Below, in pieces: positions 33,932 through 43,122 of a stretch of DNA of 55,752 nucleotides. Position numbers and translations under genes: made by a program. The stretch is from assembly GCA_947503115.1 (NCBI GenBank), contig CANNCS010000011.1, positions 1-55,752 on the forward strand, written 5' to 3'. Source of the DNA: an uncultured Marivita sp. GTDB lineage: Bacteria; Pseudomonadota; Alphaproteobacteria; Rhodobacterales; Rhodobacteraceae. The notes beneath the pieces are model-generated. The model was not told the DNA's origin and did no database searches. It worked only from the letters and a program-made list of their open reading frames with translations. The first letter of the stretch is position 1, and each line of letters opens with the position of its first letter.

Positions 33932-34525
33932 CTAAATCGGTTTGCGTGCGTTCATCGCAGCGGTGATGGTACCCTCGTCAAGGTAATCCAGTTCACCGCC
34001 AATCGGCACGCCCTGCGCCAATGACGTCATCACCACGCGCCCGTCCAACTGATCTGCAATATAATGCGCCGTGGTCTGCCCATCGATCGTCGCATTAAGG
34101 GCAAGGATCACCTCGGTGATCTCTTCGCTGTCCACTCGGGAGGATAGTTTGGGAATACGCAGTTCCTCTGGGCCGACTTGATCCAGAGCTGACAATGTGC
34201 CGCCCAAAACATGGTAGCGACCCTTGAATACCCCTGCGCGTTCCATCGCCCAGAGGTCGGACACGTCTTCGACGACACACAGTAAGCCGTTGTTGCGCTG
34301 GTTGTCCTGACAGATGTCGCAGATGTCCTGAGTGCCGACATTACCACAATTCAGGCACTCGCGCGCATCTTGCGCAACCCGAGTCATCAATTCGGCCAGT
34401 GGCCCCAGCAACAGCCCTCGCTTGCGGATCATGTGCAGCACGGCGCGGCGGGCCGACCTAGGGCCAAGCCCCGGCAGCCGCGCCATCATCCCTATAAGTG
34501 CCTCTATGTCTCCACCGTCACGCAT
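33932..34525 (-). CDS. recR: recombination protein RecR
   Basis: 197 residues. An N-terminal helix-hairpin-helix ([17 protein letters not shown]), a four-cysteine zinc finger (CLNCGN...CDIC, about 57-72) and a Toprim domain ([26 protein letters not shown] split) are all present. RecR works with RecF/RecO to load RecA at gaps. It is the last gene of the dnaX-membrane protein-ebfC-recR cluster, a conserved order. The start at 34525 gives the family length. Confidence 0.96.
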   Translation of the reverse strand: MRDGGDIEALIGMMARLPGLGPRSARRAVLHMIRKRGLLLGPLAELMTRVAQDARECLNCGNVGTQDICDICQDNQRNNGLLCVVEDVSDLWAMERAGVFKGRYHVLGGTLSALDQVGPEELRIPKLSSRVDSEEITEVILALNATIDGQTTAHYIADQLDGRVVMTSLAQGVPIGGELDYLDEGTITAAMNARKPI

Positions 34526-34561
34526 CAGATCACCGTTATCCTCGGGCGTTGACCTGCTCGA

Positions 34562-34906
34562 TCAGAACGGCAGGTTCATTCCCGGTGGCAAGCCCAAGCC
34601 TTCGGTCAGCTTTGCCATTTCTTCTTGTGCCTTGGCCTGCGCCTTCTGCTGCGCATCCTTGATAGCGGCAAGGATCAGGTCTTCTACCACTTCTTTGTCG
34701 TCGCCATTGAAGATCGACGGGTCGATGTCCAGTTCGGTCAACTCACCCTTCGCGGTCGAGGTCGCCTTGACCAGACCTGCGCCGCTTTCGCCGGTCACGG
34801 TCAACGTTGCAAGGTCTTCCTGCATCTGGGCCATCTTGCCCTGCATTTCCTGCGCGGCCTTCATCATCTTGGCCATGTCGCCCATTTGGCCCAAACCCTT
34901 GAACAT
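34562..34906 (-). CDS. ebfC: YbaB/EbfC family nucleoid-associated protein
   Basis: 114 residues. MFKGLGQMGDMAKMMKAAQEM is an amphipathic helix followed by QEDLATLTVTGESGAGLVKAT and a C-terminal helix, the YbaB fold. The protein dimerises and binds DNA without strict sequence preference. It sits between dnaX and recR as in most bacteria. GGAG precedes the ATG. Confidence 0.94.
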   Translation of the reverse strand: MFKGLGQMGDMAKMMKAAQEMQGKMAQMQEDLATLTVTGESGAGLVKATSTAKGELTELDIDPSIFNGDDKEVVEDLILAAIKDAQQKAQAKAQEEMAKLTEGLGLPPGMNLPF

Positions 34907-34921
34907 GTGTTTCTCCGTAGG

Positions 34922-35284
34922 TCAGCGCCCCTTTATCGGCGGCGCGGTGTAAAAGATCATCCCCACACATATTGCAGCGATGATGCCGATGAACAAGGCG
35001 GGCGACCCAACGCAGCCTTCTGCCATCGCAAGTTTGCGCGAGGCCGGCGCCAGCATCGTGAGGAAAGTGACGAAGGCTGTCCAACCTAGTACCACAGCGA
35101 GCGATCCCCATTGGCTCTTAAAGCGGATCGCAACAGCGGTGCCCAACAGCAATACCAAAGCAGCAGGCGAGGATGCCAGAAACACCGCCTCCTGCACCGC
35201 GCTCACAGCTGCGCCGTCCCATCCGGGTCTATGCACAGAGCAGTCCTGCGCCCATGCCACTCCTGGCAGGAGCGACAGGATCAT
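34922..35284 (-). CDS. small membrane protein translationally coupled to dnaX
   Basis: 120 residues with a short hydrophobic N-terminus ending VAWAQDC (possible signal peptide) and about three later hydrophobic segments (38-56, 64-82, 95-112). The ATG at 35284 overlaps the dnaX TGA (ATGA), and the Glu codons GAGGAGGA at the end of dnaX would act as its Shine-Dalgarno although the spacing is very short. An in-frame ATG at 35305 inside dnaX is an alternative. No family was recognised and it is an insertion into the usual dnaX-ebfC-recR order. Confidence 0.65.
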   Translation of the reverse strand: MILSLLPGVAWAQDCSVHRPGWDGAAVSAVQEAVFLASSPAALVLLLGTAVAIRFKSQWGSLAVVLGWTAFVTFLTMLAPASRKLAMAEGCVGSPALFIGIIAAICVGMIFYTAPPIKGR

Positions 35285-37029
35285 TCCTCCTCGAACGGGT
35301 CCCATTCGTCTTCCACTTCAGGCAAAGCCTCGGCCTCGGCCACGGCGGCCAATTGATCTGGTGTTCGTACTTCTTCGATCACCGCGCCGGGAAAGGCGTC
35401 CAGCACGGCTTTGACCAAGGGGTGTGCCGCTGCCTGTGCCTTGATCGCCATCTCGGCGGCGTCGCGGGTTTCCACAATGGTCTGTGCATCCGACCCGTTA
35501 ACCAGTGTCACACCCCAGCGGTTTCCGGTCCAGCGCTGCAATGCGCTACCTAACCGTTGCGCTAAATCTGCAGGGGCGTTGTCGGTTGGCGTGAATTCAA
35601 TACGTCCCGGTTGATAGGCCGCGAGCCGCACGCAGCCTTCAATCTCGACCAAAAGTTTAACGTCGCGGTTCGACCGGATCAGTTCAATCACATGCTCAAA
35701 GGTCGGATATCGGGCAAGCGCCTGATCCGCGGCAATCGCTACTGCGGCCCCACCATACGACGCATGGGGGCCCGAAGAGGAGGAATGGGTCGGGGCAGGG
35801 CTGCCCGTTGCCTGCGTTCGAGTGGCTCCGCCTGCAGACATTCCTCCTCCCGATGGAGGTGGAGGGGGCGGTGTATCCTGCAACCGTTTTACAAGGTCTT
35901 CGGGGCTCGGCAGTTCCGAAACATGGGTCATGCGAATAACCGCCATCTCAGCAGCCATCATTGCATTTGGCGCTTGCGCCACCTCGTCGAGCGCCTTGAG
36001 CAACATTTGCCAAAGCCGCGTCAGCGGGCGCATGCCCAAAGCGTTTGCAAAACCCTGACCACGCTGGCGTTCATCGGGGCTAATGGTCGGGTCTTCGGCG
36101 GCTTCCGGCGTGATCTTGACGACGGAAATCCAATGCGTGATTTCAGCCAGATCGCGCAGCACAGCCATCGGGTCGGCGCCATCGGCGTATTGCGCCGATA
36201 ATTCAGTCAACGCGCCCGCTGCATCGCCCTTCATTACCAAATCGAAAAGGTCCAGAACGCGGCCCCGGTCGGCAAGGCCCAGCATCGCGCGGACTTGCTC
36301 GGCTGTCGTTTCGCCAGCGCCATGGCTGATCGCCTGATCCAAAAGCGATGTCGCATCCCGCGCCGACCCTTCCGCCGCGCGGGTGATCAGCGCTAAGGCA
36401 TCATCCGTGATTTCGGCATTTTCGCGCGTGGCGATCTTGCGCAGCAAAGCGATCATCATCTCGGGTTCGATCCGACGCAGATCGAACCGCTGACAACGCG
36501 ACAGGACCGTGACCGGCACCTTGCGAATCTCGGTTGTCGCAAAGATGAATTTCACATGCGCGGGTGGTTCCTCAAGCGTTTTGAGAAGCGCGTTGAACGC
36601 GCTGGTCGACAGCATATGAACTTCGTCGATGATGTAGATCTTGTAGCGAGCCGAAGCAGCCCGGTAATGCACGGAGTCAATGATTTCGCGGATGTCACCA
36701 ACACCGGTGCGCGACGCGGCGTCCATTTCCATCACGTCAACATGGCGGCCTTCCATGATCGCCACGCAATGTTCGCACTGGCCACACGGGTCGGTAGTTG
36801 GGCCACCAGAGCCGTCCGTCCCGATGCAATTGAGACCTTTGGCAATGATCCGCGCGGTGGTGGTTTTGCCGATCCCGCGAATCCCGGTCATGACAAAGGC
36901 CTGTGCGATGCGGTCAGCCTCAAACGCGTTCTTCAGCGTGCGCACCATAGCCTCTTGCCCGACAAGATCGGCAAAGGTTTCGGGGCGATACTTGCGTGCA
37001 AGCACCTGATACGGGGTTGCGTCAGTCAT
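35281..37029 (-). CDS. dnaX: DNA polymerase III subunit gamma/tau
   Basis: 582 residues. The AAA+ clamp-loader domain has Walker A GIRGIGKTT (49-57), a zinc module with C68, C82, C85 and C88, Walker B YIIDEVHML and the sensor SRC motif in VTVLSRCQRFDLR. A proline- and glycine-rich linker (around 385-425) leads to the tau C-terminal domain. No slippery run of A residues typical of programmed frameshifting was seen, so only the long form is expected. It leads the cluster with a small membrane protein, ebfC and recR. Confidence 0.96.
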   Translation of the reverse strand: MTDATPYQVLARKYRPETFADLVGQEAMVRTLKNAFEADRIAQAFVMTGIRGIGKTTTARIIAKGLNCIGTDGSGGPTTDPCGQCEHCVAIMEGRHVDVMEMDAASRTGVGDIREIIDSVHYRAASARYKIYIIDEVHMLSTSAFNALLKTLEEPPAHVKFIFATTEIRKVPVTVLSRCQRFDLRRIEPEMMIALLRKIATRENAEITDDALALITRAAEGSARDATSLLDQAISHGAGETTAEQVRAMLGLADRGRVLDLFDLVMKGDAAGALTELSAQYADGADPMAVLRDLAEITHWISVVKITPEAAEDPTISPDERQRGQGFANALGMRPLTRLWQMLLKALDEVAQAPNAMMAAEMAVIRMTHVSELPSPEDLVKRLQDTPPPPPPSGGGMSAGGATRTQATGSPAPTHSSSSGPHASYGGAAVAIAADQALARYPTFEHVIELIRSNRDVKLLVEIEGCVRLAAYQPGRIEFTPTDNAPADLAQRLGSALQRWTGNRWGVTLVNGSDAQTIVETRDAAEMAIKAQAAAHPLVKAVLDAFPGAVIEEVRTPDQLAAVAEAEALPEVEDEWDPFEEE

Positions 37030-37105
37030 TCAGGCATCCTTGGTTGCCGCCAAACCTAAGACGGGTATTGGCCAGCGTCCACCGCTTGTACGGCAGTTTT
37101 ATGAG

Positions 37106-37999
37106 TCATCCGTTCCAGCGCACCGATCCGGCTTCGGAAATGTCGTACCCCTTCAAGGCTGCGGCATGTTCTGCAAATTCGGCTGATTGCAAAAAGCGAA
37201 CAAAGCGCTGCATTGGTGCGTCGAAAAATGCGCGACGGCTGATCAGCAAATCGAAGTTCTCTTCGACGAGAGGTACAAAGCCAAGATGGTGCTGTGTGGC
37301 CAGCGCTTCGAGTCCAAAGGTCGCGTCTGCCGAACCTGTTGCGACGTCTAGAACAGCATCCGCTTCGCTGCGCGCGACCGGACGCATACGGATCGTGTCT
37401 TGAAGGATGTCGGCCGCGTTCAGCAGATGATCGAAAAGGCTGCGCGTCCCCGCGCCGACCTGTCGAGGTGTCATGGTGCGCCCGGTCAGATCGGAAAGGC
37501 TTTTGATTTCCGACAAAAGGTCAGGTTTGATCACCAATCCGCGCTTGCGTTTGGCAAAGCCCAACAAGACCGCCGAAGCGCCCTGCAACGCAGTATCCAC
37601 GGCAGCAATATTCCACGATCCGGACGCGGCATCGAACAAATGCAGGCCCGCCGCAATCCCTTCATGCGCGACGAAGCGATCCAACCCGTCTTGCGATCCG
37701 TCAAAATATGTCGCGATCCCGCATTCCGATTGCCTGAGAGCCCAATCCAGCAACGGATCATGGCTGCCCAGAAACACCGCGGGACGAACCCCATGCGTTT
37801 GTGCCGAGCCGTTTTGCCCACGTTCTAACCATCGCCGCACGGCTTGTTCGGGGAACAACAGCTTCCCGGTGACCTTGGAGCAGGGCACCGCGCCCGTTGC
37901 CGCAAGATCATAGACCTTGCGTTCCTTGATCCGCAAAAGCGCGGCCAATTCCGGCACAGTAAGATATCGTTCGGCTGAGGACGTATCAGTGTTGGTCAT
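37106..37999 (-). CDS. HTH regulator with a periplasmic-binding-protein-like sensor domain
   Basis: 297 residues from the ATG at 37999. Residues about 10-60 form an excisionase/MerR-like helix-turn-helix (YLTVPELAALLRIKERKVYDLAATGAVP); residues about 70-290 form a type 2 periplasmic-binding domain (LGSHDPLLDWAL, RQVGAGTRSLFDHLL). The same two-domain layout occurs in regulators next to molybdate/tungstate or formate dehydrogenase genes, so the ligand may be an oxyanion; that is inference. It is divergent from the TrmO-like gene with a 127-bp gap that should contain both promoters. Confidence 0.82.
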   Translation of the reverse strand: MTNTDTSSAERYLTVPELAALLRIKERKVYDLAATGAVPCSKVTGKLLFPEQAVRRWLERGQNGSAQTHGVRPAVFLGSHDPLLDWALRQSECGIATYFDGSQDGLDRFVAHEGIAAGLHLFDAASGSWNIAAVDTALQGASAVLLGFAKRKRGLVIKPDLLSEIKSLSDLTGRTMTPRQVGAGTRSLFDHLLNAADILQDTIRMRPVARSEADAVLDVATGSADATFGLEALATQHHLGFVPLVEENFDLLISRRAFFDAPMQRFVRFLQSAEFAEHAAALKGYDISEAGSVRWNG

Positions 38000-38126
38000 A
38001 GCGTTGCGACTATGTCTTACAGTCCGTCGCGCGGCAAGACGCGCAAAGCAGAGTTTCCACGGGTGCCTATGGTCTTTGCCGCCAATCTTTGCATTCTTGC
38101 TATGACGCAGAGGCAGGAGAATATTG

Positions 38127-38618
38127 ATGGCAGATTCCGGTTCGACCGACTTGCGGCAAGGCGAAGTCGCCGTTGATCCTGCGCAACCCCACGATGCAAC
38201 CGTACAATTCATCGGTACGATTCGTACGCCTTACACGACTCGCGATCTCTGTCCCCGTCAGGGCAATCTGGATGGCCCCGACTGCCGGCTTGAACTTCGG
38301 CCCGAATGGGCTCAGGCCCTCAAGGGGATCACGAAGTTCGAATATCTCGATGTGCTTTACTGGCTGCACATGTCCCGCCGGGATCTGGTTTTGCAAAGTC
38401 CGCGCGGCGACGGTGAGACCATAGGCACATTTGCCCTGCGGTCCCCGGTTCGGCCGAACCCGATTGGCGTGTCACGCGTCCGCTTGATCCGACAAGACGG
38501 TTCAAATCTGATCGTAAAGGGTTTGGATTGCCTCGATCAAACACCTCTTATCGACATCAAGCCGGACCTCTGCGTGTTCACCCCACAAGCGCCACACAAG
38601 AACGCCGACGGCGCATGA
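38127..38618 (+). CDS. TrmO/TsaA-like (VirR) methyltransferase family protein
   Basis: 163 residues from the ATG at 38127, six bases after AGGAGA. FIGTIRTPY opens the beta-barrel, RPNPIGVSRV is the SAM-binding signature and LDCLDQTPLIDIKP closes the domain. E. coli TrmO methylates the N6 of t6A37 in tRNA. This protein is single-domain and lacks the C-terminal extension of TrmO. Proteins like it also occur beside molybdoenzyme regulators, as here with the divergent HTH-PBP gene, so tRNA modification is likely but not certain. Confidence 0.82.
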   Translation: MADSGSTDLRQGEVAVDPAQPHDATVQFIGTIRTPYTTRDLCPRQGNLDGPDCRLELRPEWAQALKGITKFEYLDVLYWLHMSRRDLVLQSPRGDGETIGTFALRSPVRPNPIGVSRVRLIRQDGSNLIVKGLDCLDQTPLIDIKPDLCVFTPQAPHKNADGA

Positions 38619-38721
38619 CAGTGGCAAAATGCCTCGGATCTGCAGATGAAGGCGAAAGATAAGTAGGCGGATTGCATCGCATCGGGTAGAACGCTGCGAC
38701 AGTGACAAAAAAAGCAGGCTT

Positions 38722-39750
38722 ATGTCCGAGCAGTTTACCATTCCTGGGCATTCGCCCGTACCGACCGCCGCCAAAGATTGGGTTAAAGTTCTCGCCAAAT
38801 ACCGCGAACCCAATGCGACGCGCAGCTCTTTTGAACTTGCCGCGACCCTTGGCCCATTTGTGGCGCTTTGGGCCGCCGCTTGGTGGGCTTTGGGCGTTAG
38901 TTATTGGCTTACTTTCGCAATCTCCTGTGTGAACGCGGCGTTCCTTCTGCGGCTGTTCATCATCCAACATGATTGTGGCCACGGGTCATTCTACAACAAC
39001 CGTGCGCTCAGCGATTGGTTGGGTCGTATTTTGGGTGTTCTGACTCTGACACCCTATGACGTGTGGCGCCGAACCCATTCGATTCACCACAGTGCCCATG
39101 GCAATCTTGAACGCCGTGGCATCGGTGACGTACACACGATGACCGTTGCCGAATACAACGCGCTCTCGGGTTGGAACAAGCTTATGTACCGGCTTTACCG
39201 CCACCCAATTATCCTTTTCGGCTTGGGGCCGGGATATCTGTTCCTGTTCCAGAACCGTATTCCATTGGGCCTGATGTCGAGCGTTCGCTACTGGGCCAGC
39301 GCGATGGGCACCAACGCAGCGATTCTGACTGGCCTTCTTGTGATGCTGTATTTCGGCGGTCTGATGCCAATTCTGTTGATTTTCCTTCCGTCAACGTTGC
39401 TTGCGGCGACGGCGGGCGTTTGGCTGTTCTACGTCCAGCACCAGTTCGAAACCACGTTCTGGGAAGGTGAGGAAAACTGGCAATTGCACGACGCGGCCCT
39501 GCATGGAAGTTCGCACTATGTCATGCCCGCCGTTCTTCAGTGGTTGAGTGGCAATATCGGCATCCATCACGTGCACCACCTGTATAGCCGTATCCCATTC
39601 TATCGCTTGCCCGAAGTGGTGCGCGATCATGCCAGCCTTGCGGATCACAACCGCATGACGATCCGCGAAAGCTTTGCTAACGCGCGTCTGCATCTGTGGG
39701 ACGAAGGTTCGAGGCGGTTGTTGTCATTCCGTCAGGCGCGGGCGTTGTAA
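38722..39750 (+). CDS. membrane fatty acid desaturase
   Basis: 342 residues with about four to six membrane helices and the three histidine boxes that hold the di-iron centre: HDCGH (83-87), HSIHH (119-123) and HHVHH (around 278-282). It inserts a double bond into an acyl chain using O2 and reduced ferredoxin or similar. The box spacing matches acyl-lipid omega-6/omega-3 type desaturases (DesA-like). A bidirectional terminator follows, shared with rpsI. Confidence 0.92.
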   Translation: MSEQFTIPGHSPVPTAAKDWVKVLAKYREPNATRSSFELAATLGPFVALWAAAWWALGVSYWLTFAISCVNAAFLLRLFIIQHDCGHGSFYNNRALSDWLGRILGVLTLTPYDVWRRTHSIHHSAHGNLERRGIGDVHTMTVAEYNALSGWNKLMYRLYRHPIILFGLGPGYLFLFQNRIPLGLMSSVRYWASAMGTNAAILTGLLVMLYFGGLMPILLIFLPSTLLAATAGVWLFYVQHQFETTFWEGEENWQLHDAALHGSSHYVMPAVLQWLSGNIGIHHVHHLYSRIPFYRLPEVVRDHASLADHNRMTIRESFANARLHLWDEGSRRLLSFRQARAL

Positions 39751-39810
39751 CAGCGCCCCGCACTTCTCCAAAGTCGCTTTGCTCGACTTCAACAACTGAA
39801 CAACACAAAC

Positions 39811-39840
39811 AAAAAGGCCGCCTCGAAAGGCGGCCTTTTC
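39811..39840. terminator. bidirectional terminator between desaturase and rpsI
   Basis: AAAAAGGCCGCCT and AGGCGGCCTTTTC form an 11-bp stem with a short CGAA loop, flanked by A-run on one side and T-run on the other. It can serve both convergent genes. Confidence 0.92.
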
Positions 39841-39859
39841 GTTATTCTGTAAGCGTGGA

Positions 39860-40348
39860 TTAACGCTTGGAGAACTGGAAGCTACGACGCGCCTTGCGCT
39901 TACCGAACTTCTTACGTTCCACAACGCGGCTGTCGCGTGTGAGGAAGCCGGCAGCCTTGAGCGCCGAACGCAGGTTCGGATCGTACAGCTGCAGTGCCTT
40001 GGAGATACCATGCTTGACCGCACCGGCCTGACCAGAGAGACCGCCGCCTTTGACGGTCGCCATAACGTCGAACTGGTCAGCAACGCCAGCCACGTCGAAC
40101 GGCTGGCGCAGAATCATCTGCAGAACCGGACGCGCGAAGTATGCGTTCATTTCTTTGCCATTCACGCTGACCTTGCCGGAGCCCGGCTTGATCCAAACGC
40201 GGGCAACTGCGTCTTTACGCTTGCCGGTGGCATAGGCACGGCCCAGCGCATCACGCTGCGGCTCACGCGGGGTTTCAACCACTTCCGGCGCAGCATCAAG
40301 GCCTGCGGCGGTGTTCAGCTCTTCGAGAGAATTGAGTTGCTCAGCCAT
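39860..40348 (-). CDS. rpsI: 30S ribosomal protein S9
   Basis: 162 residues; an N-terminal acidic extension of about 35 residues precedes the conserved domain ([14 protein letters not shown]), which ends in the basic tail [19 protein letters not shown] that reaches the P-site tRNA. The extension is usual in Rhodobacteraceae. Its ATG overlaps the rplM stop (TAATG), so the two ribosomal genes are coupled. Confidence 0.97.
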   Translation of the reverse strand: MAEQLNSLEELNTAAGLDAAPEVVETPREPQRDALGRAYATGKRKDAVARVWIKPGSGKVSVNGKEMNAYFARPVLQMILRQPFDVAGVADQFDVMATVKGGGLSGQAGAVKHGISKALQLYDPNLRSALKAAGFLTRDSRVVERKKFGKRKARRSFQFSKR

Positions 40349-40812
40349 TATTTCGCCGTCCGGGTGTTTTTGGAGTTCATGGATTTCACATCCAGCACTT
40401 CGGGGCTCTGGGCCTCGTGCGGGTGCTCAGCGCCAGCATAGACGCGCAGGTTGGTCATGACCTTGCGGGACAGGCGGTTGCCCGGAAGCATACGCTGAAC
40501 CGCTTTCTGGACGACGCGCTCGGGGTGTGCACCCTCGAGGATCTGCTGCTTCGTGCGGGATTTGATGCCGCCCGGGTAGCCGGTGTGCCAGTAGTAGTTT
40601 TCCTGACGCTTGTTGCCGGTCAACTGAATCTTGTCCGCATTGATCACGATGACATTGTCACCCATGTCCATGTGCGGAGTGAAGGACGGCTTGTGCTTGC
40701 CGCGCAGGCGAGTGGCGACGATCGCAGCAAGACGGCCCAGAACGACGCCTTCAGCGTCGATCAGGATCCATTTCTTGTCGATGTCTGCCGGTGTTGCAGA
40801 GTAGGTTTTCAT
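40348..40812 (-). CDS. rplM: 50S ribosomal protein L13
   Basis: 154 residues from the ATG at 40812 (AGGGAC upstream). [32 protein letters not shown] and [12 protein letters not shown] are signature L13 segments. L13 binds 23S rRNA early in assembly. It is co-transcribed with rpsI from a near-consensus promoter at 40880-40907. Confidence 0.97.
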   Translation of the reverse strand: MKTYSATPADIDKKWILIDAEGVVLGRLAAIVATRLRGKHKPSFTPHMDMGDNVIVINADKIQLTGNKRQENYYWHTGYPGGIKSRTKQQILEGAHPERVVQKAVQRMLPGNRLSRKVMTNLRVYAGAEHPHEAQSPEVLDVKSMNSKNTRTAK

Positions 40813-40879
40813 CGTGGGATGTCCCTGACGTTGGATTGGTAAGGCAGGGTGCAGGCACCCCATGTATTCCGATGCGCGG

Positions 40880-40907
40880 GTTATAAGGATTGCCAAATCC
40901 CAGTCAA
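40880..40907 (-). promoter_or_regulatory. predicted housekeeping promoter of rplM-rpsI
   Basis: On the minus strand TTGACT (40902-40907) and TATAAC (40880-40885) are 16 bp apart, a near-consensus sigma70-type pair about 70 bp before the L13 start. Just upstream (about 40915-40975) is an unusually AT-rich stretch that could act as an UP-like element. Confidence 0.6.
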
Positions 40908-40986
40908 GCGACGTTTGTTCTAATTAATATAGCAATATCAAGTGTTTAAAAATAAGGTATTATTATACCCCACAATTTCCGTGGGA

Positions 40987-41511
40987 TCAGGCGTTTGTCA
41001 GGTCCAACTTGCGATAGACCAGATACTTCTCGAACGCAGCTGGGTTTGCATTGCCGTCATAGCGAGGTGTTTCACTGAACCCGAGCCGGTCGTAGAGGGC
41101 CAGCATTGAGCTGTTGCCGCGCACCGTATCCGCAAGGATCGTTGTCGCCCCCAATTCCTTGGCTTTTTCAATCCGCATTTCGATCATGCGGCGACCTAGA
41201 CCATAGCCACGGGCAATATCGCGCACATACAGGCGTTTCAATTCAGCCCGGTGGTCGTCGATCATCCGAACAAAGCCACAGCCCAACAGATATCCAGAGC
41301 TGTCTTGCGCCAAAAGAATGCCGCCATTCGGCGGCAGGAAATCATCAATTACGTCAAGGCTGGATTGTACATGGTCTTCGACTGACAGGCTGGGCCCGCC
41401 AACCGCCATCAATCGCTCGAGAATCTGGGCGTAGTATTCGGTCAGAATGTCGGACAATTCGTCGAGATCAGGCCGCGTTTCGACGAAGGCCAAGCTGATG
41501 TCTAAACCCAT
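40987..41511 (-). CDS. GNAT-family N-acetyltransferase
   Basis: 174 residues. The acetyl-CoA site reads RLYVRDIARGYGLGRRMIE, with the Q/RxxGxG/A pattern as RGYGLG, followed by the beta-bulge strand ATTILADTVRGNSSMLALYDRLGF. The N-terminal part shows no extra domain. The acceptor is unknown. It is a single gene and precedes the AT-rich rplM promoter region. Confidence 0.88.
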   Translation of the reverse strand: MGLDISLAFVETRPDLDELSDILTEYYAQILERLMAVGGPSLSVEDHVQSSLDVIDDFLPPNGGILLAQDSSGYLLGCGFVRMIDDHRAELKRLYVRDIARGYGLGRRMIEMRIEKAKELGATTILADTVRGNSSMLALYDRLGFSETPRYDGNANPAAFEKYLVYRKLDLTNA

Positions 41512-41599
41512 TTAAGTCTCGTGATAGGTGAGTCGCGCTGTTTAGCCTAGCGTCCGAATTGGTGGCAGGCGACCGTTTTTTGGTCATTCCGGCGGGAAA

Positions 41600-43009
41600 T
41601 CAGACACTTATCTGCTCCGGAGGGTGCCCAAGTAGCTCCCGTAGCTCCAACATGGCGTTTTCGAAGTCTTGTAAAGGGACTTGTGCATTCACCGCGATGC
41701 GGACCGCATGTGGCGCGCGTCCGTCGCGCAGGGCGAATTCATCTGCGGATCTTATCTGTATGCCGCGTGCTTCTGCGGCCCGGCAAAACGCGGCAGCGCG
41801 CCAGCCTTGTGGCAAGGGCAGCCATAGGAAGGGAACGTCCTCGTGCCAGGTCAGTTTGTATGTCCCGAGCGCGTTTACCGCGACGCGTACATACTCGGCC
41901 ATCCGTTCCCGGATCGCTGCAACGATGTCGTCGGTTTCGGGCAGGGTCAGAATGCGCTCGGTGGCTTCGGCCAAAGGTTGCGCAATTCCAAAGAACCCAT
42001 GTTCTGCAATCTGGCGTAGGTCCGGGCCACGCCCGCGTGGCGCAATTGCAAAGCCGATCCGAAGGGCAGGGGTCAACACTTTGGATATCGAACTGAGATG
42101 CCATGTCCGTTCGGGCGCTAGAATCCGGTAGCTCGGTGCTGTGATGTCCGTGCGGCGGTAGCAATTGTCCTCGATGATCTGAATATCTTGTGCGCGGCAA
42201 ACCTCAGCGATCTCGCGGCGACGGTCGGACGGGGTGCAGTTCAGCGTCGGATTGTGTACATCGGGTGACGTACACAAGACCTGTGCATTTGTTGCACGTG
42301 CGATCTTGGCAAGAGCGTCTGGCAGCAGCCCTTTCTCATCACTGGGCAACCCTGCCACATCTGCACGCAGCAGGTCGGCGGTGCGGCGAAAGCCGGGGTA
42401 GGCCATGTCTTCGACCAATACCGTGGGTCGAGGGCCATGCAAAATTGCCTGCAGAATGACGCTCAACCCATTCTGCGCCCCATGAACAAGCACTACATCG
42501 GTTTCGTCGATCCGGCCCAACGGGGCGGATCGCAGCCAATGTACTGCCGCTTCGCGCAGCGGGCGATAGGCGTCGCGGGTGGGATAATGCAGCAAACGGT
42601 CTGGCGCAGATGTGCCGATACGGGCGAATGCATCCTGGATAAGCGCCACCTGACCAAGATCGGGAAGCTGCGGGCTGAATAGAGATAGCTTGCCGTCCTG
42701 GATCGGAACTGAAACGTATTCGCGGGGGACCTGCGCTGTACGGGTCGTGCGTTCTGCGACAAACGTGCCCCGACCAACCTCGGCCACGGCATGCCCTGCA
42801 TTCGTTAATAATGTATAGGCCCGCGCCACTGTTCCAGGTGTGATGCCAAGCGACCACGCGAGTTCCCGGACCGGCGGCAGTTTATCACCGGCGCGAAGAT
42901 CACCGGCTTTGATCGCGGATTGTATCGTATCTGCCACCCGTTTGTACTTGGGCCCAACGGCGGGCTGGGGCAGCGAAACAATCTTGTCTGGGGAAATTGT
43001 ATCCGACAC
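41600..43009 (-). CDS. MocR-family (GntR-aminotransferase) transcriptional regulator
   Basis: 469 residues from a GTG at 43009; no ATG gives a sensible start. Residues about 20-85 form a GntR winged helix (GDKLPPVRELAWSLGITPGTVARAY); residues about 110-460 form a fold-type I aminotransferase-like domain with SSISKVLTPALRIG carrying the PLP lysine. MocR proteins sense PLP, amines or amino acids and often regulate a divergent gene. Here the divergent neighbour is a DUF1127 gene, and TGTATC/GATACA motifs lie in the shared promoter region and over this start codon. Confidence 0.88.
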   Translation of the reverse strand: MSDTISPDKIVSLPQPAVGPKYKRVADTIQSAIKAGDLRAGDKLPPVRELAWSLGITPGTVARAYTLLTNAGHAVAEVGRGTFVAERTTRTAQVPREYVSVPIQDGKLSLFSPQLPDLGQVALIQDAFARIGTSAPDRLLHYPTRDAYRPLREAAVHWLRSAPLGRIDETDVVLVHGAQNGLSVILQAILHGPRPTVLVEDMAYPGFRRTADLLRADVAGLPSDEKGLLPDALAKIARATNAQVLCTSPDVHNPTLNCTPSDRRREIAEVCRAQDIQIIEDNCYRRTDITAPSYRILAPERTWHLSSISKVLTPALRIGFAIAPRGRGPDLRQIAEHGFFGIAQPLAEATERILTLPETDDIVAAIRERMAEYVRVAVNALGTYKLTWHEDVPFLWLPLPQGWRAAAFCRAAEARGIQIRSADEFALRDGRAPHAVRIAVNAQVPLQDFENAMLELRELLGHPPEQISV

Positions 43010-43107
43010 AATCTTTCTCTGGAGCCTTGTTTGACTCGAATGTATCCATTTTTGTATCGCAATGACAATACTCTTCTTGCGATATCTTATTATTGTGTCG
43101 ATACATT
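42996..43107. promoter_or_regulatory. divergent MocR/DUF1127 promoter with repeated TGTATC motifs
   Basis: TGTATC occurs at 42998-43003, 43041-43046 and 43053-43058 (the last two 12 bp apart) and inverted as GATACA at 43100-43105. The two outer sites extend to near-identical sequences: ATTGTGTCGGATACAAT (minus strand, 42996-43012) and ATTGTGTCGATACATT (43092-43107). Candidate promoters overlap them: TTGCGA-17-GATACA for DUF1127 and TTGTCA-18-TACATT for MocR. This is the pattern of a MocR operator array with autoregulation. Confidence 0.6.
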
Positions 43108-43122
43108 TTGAGGAGTACACCC

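Noticed and set aside
35281-37029. Programmed frameshift in dnaX producing a separate gamma subunit
   Set aside because: No A-rich slippery heptamer with a downstream stem was seen in the reading frame, so a single tau-type product is the simpler call.
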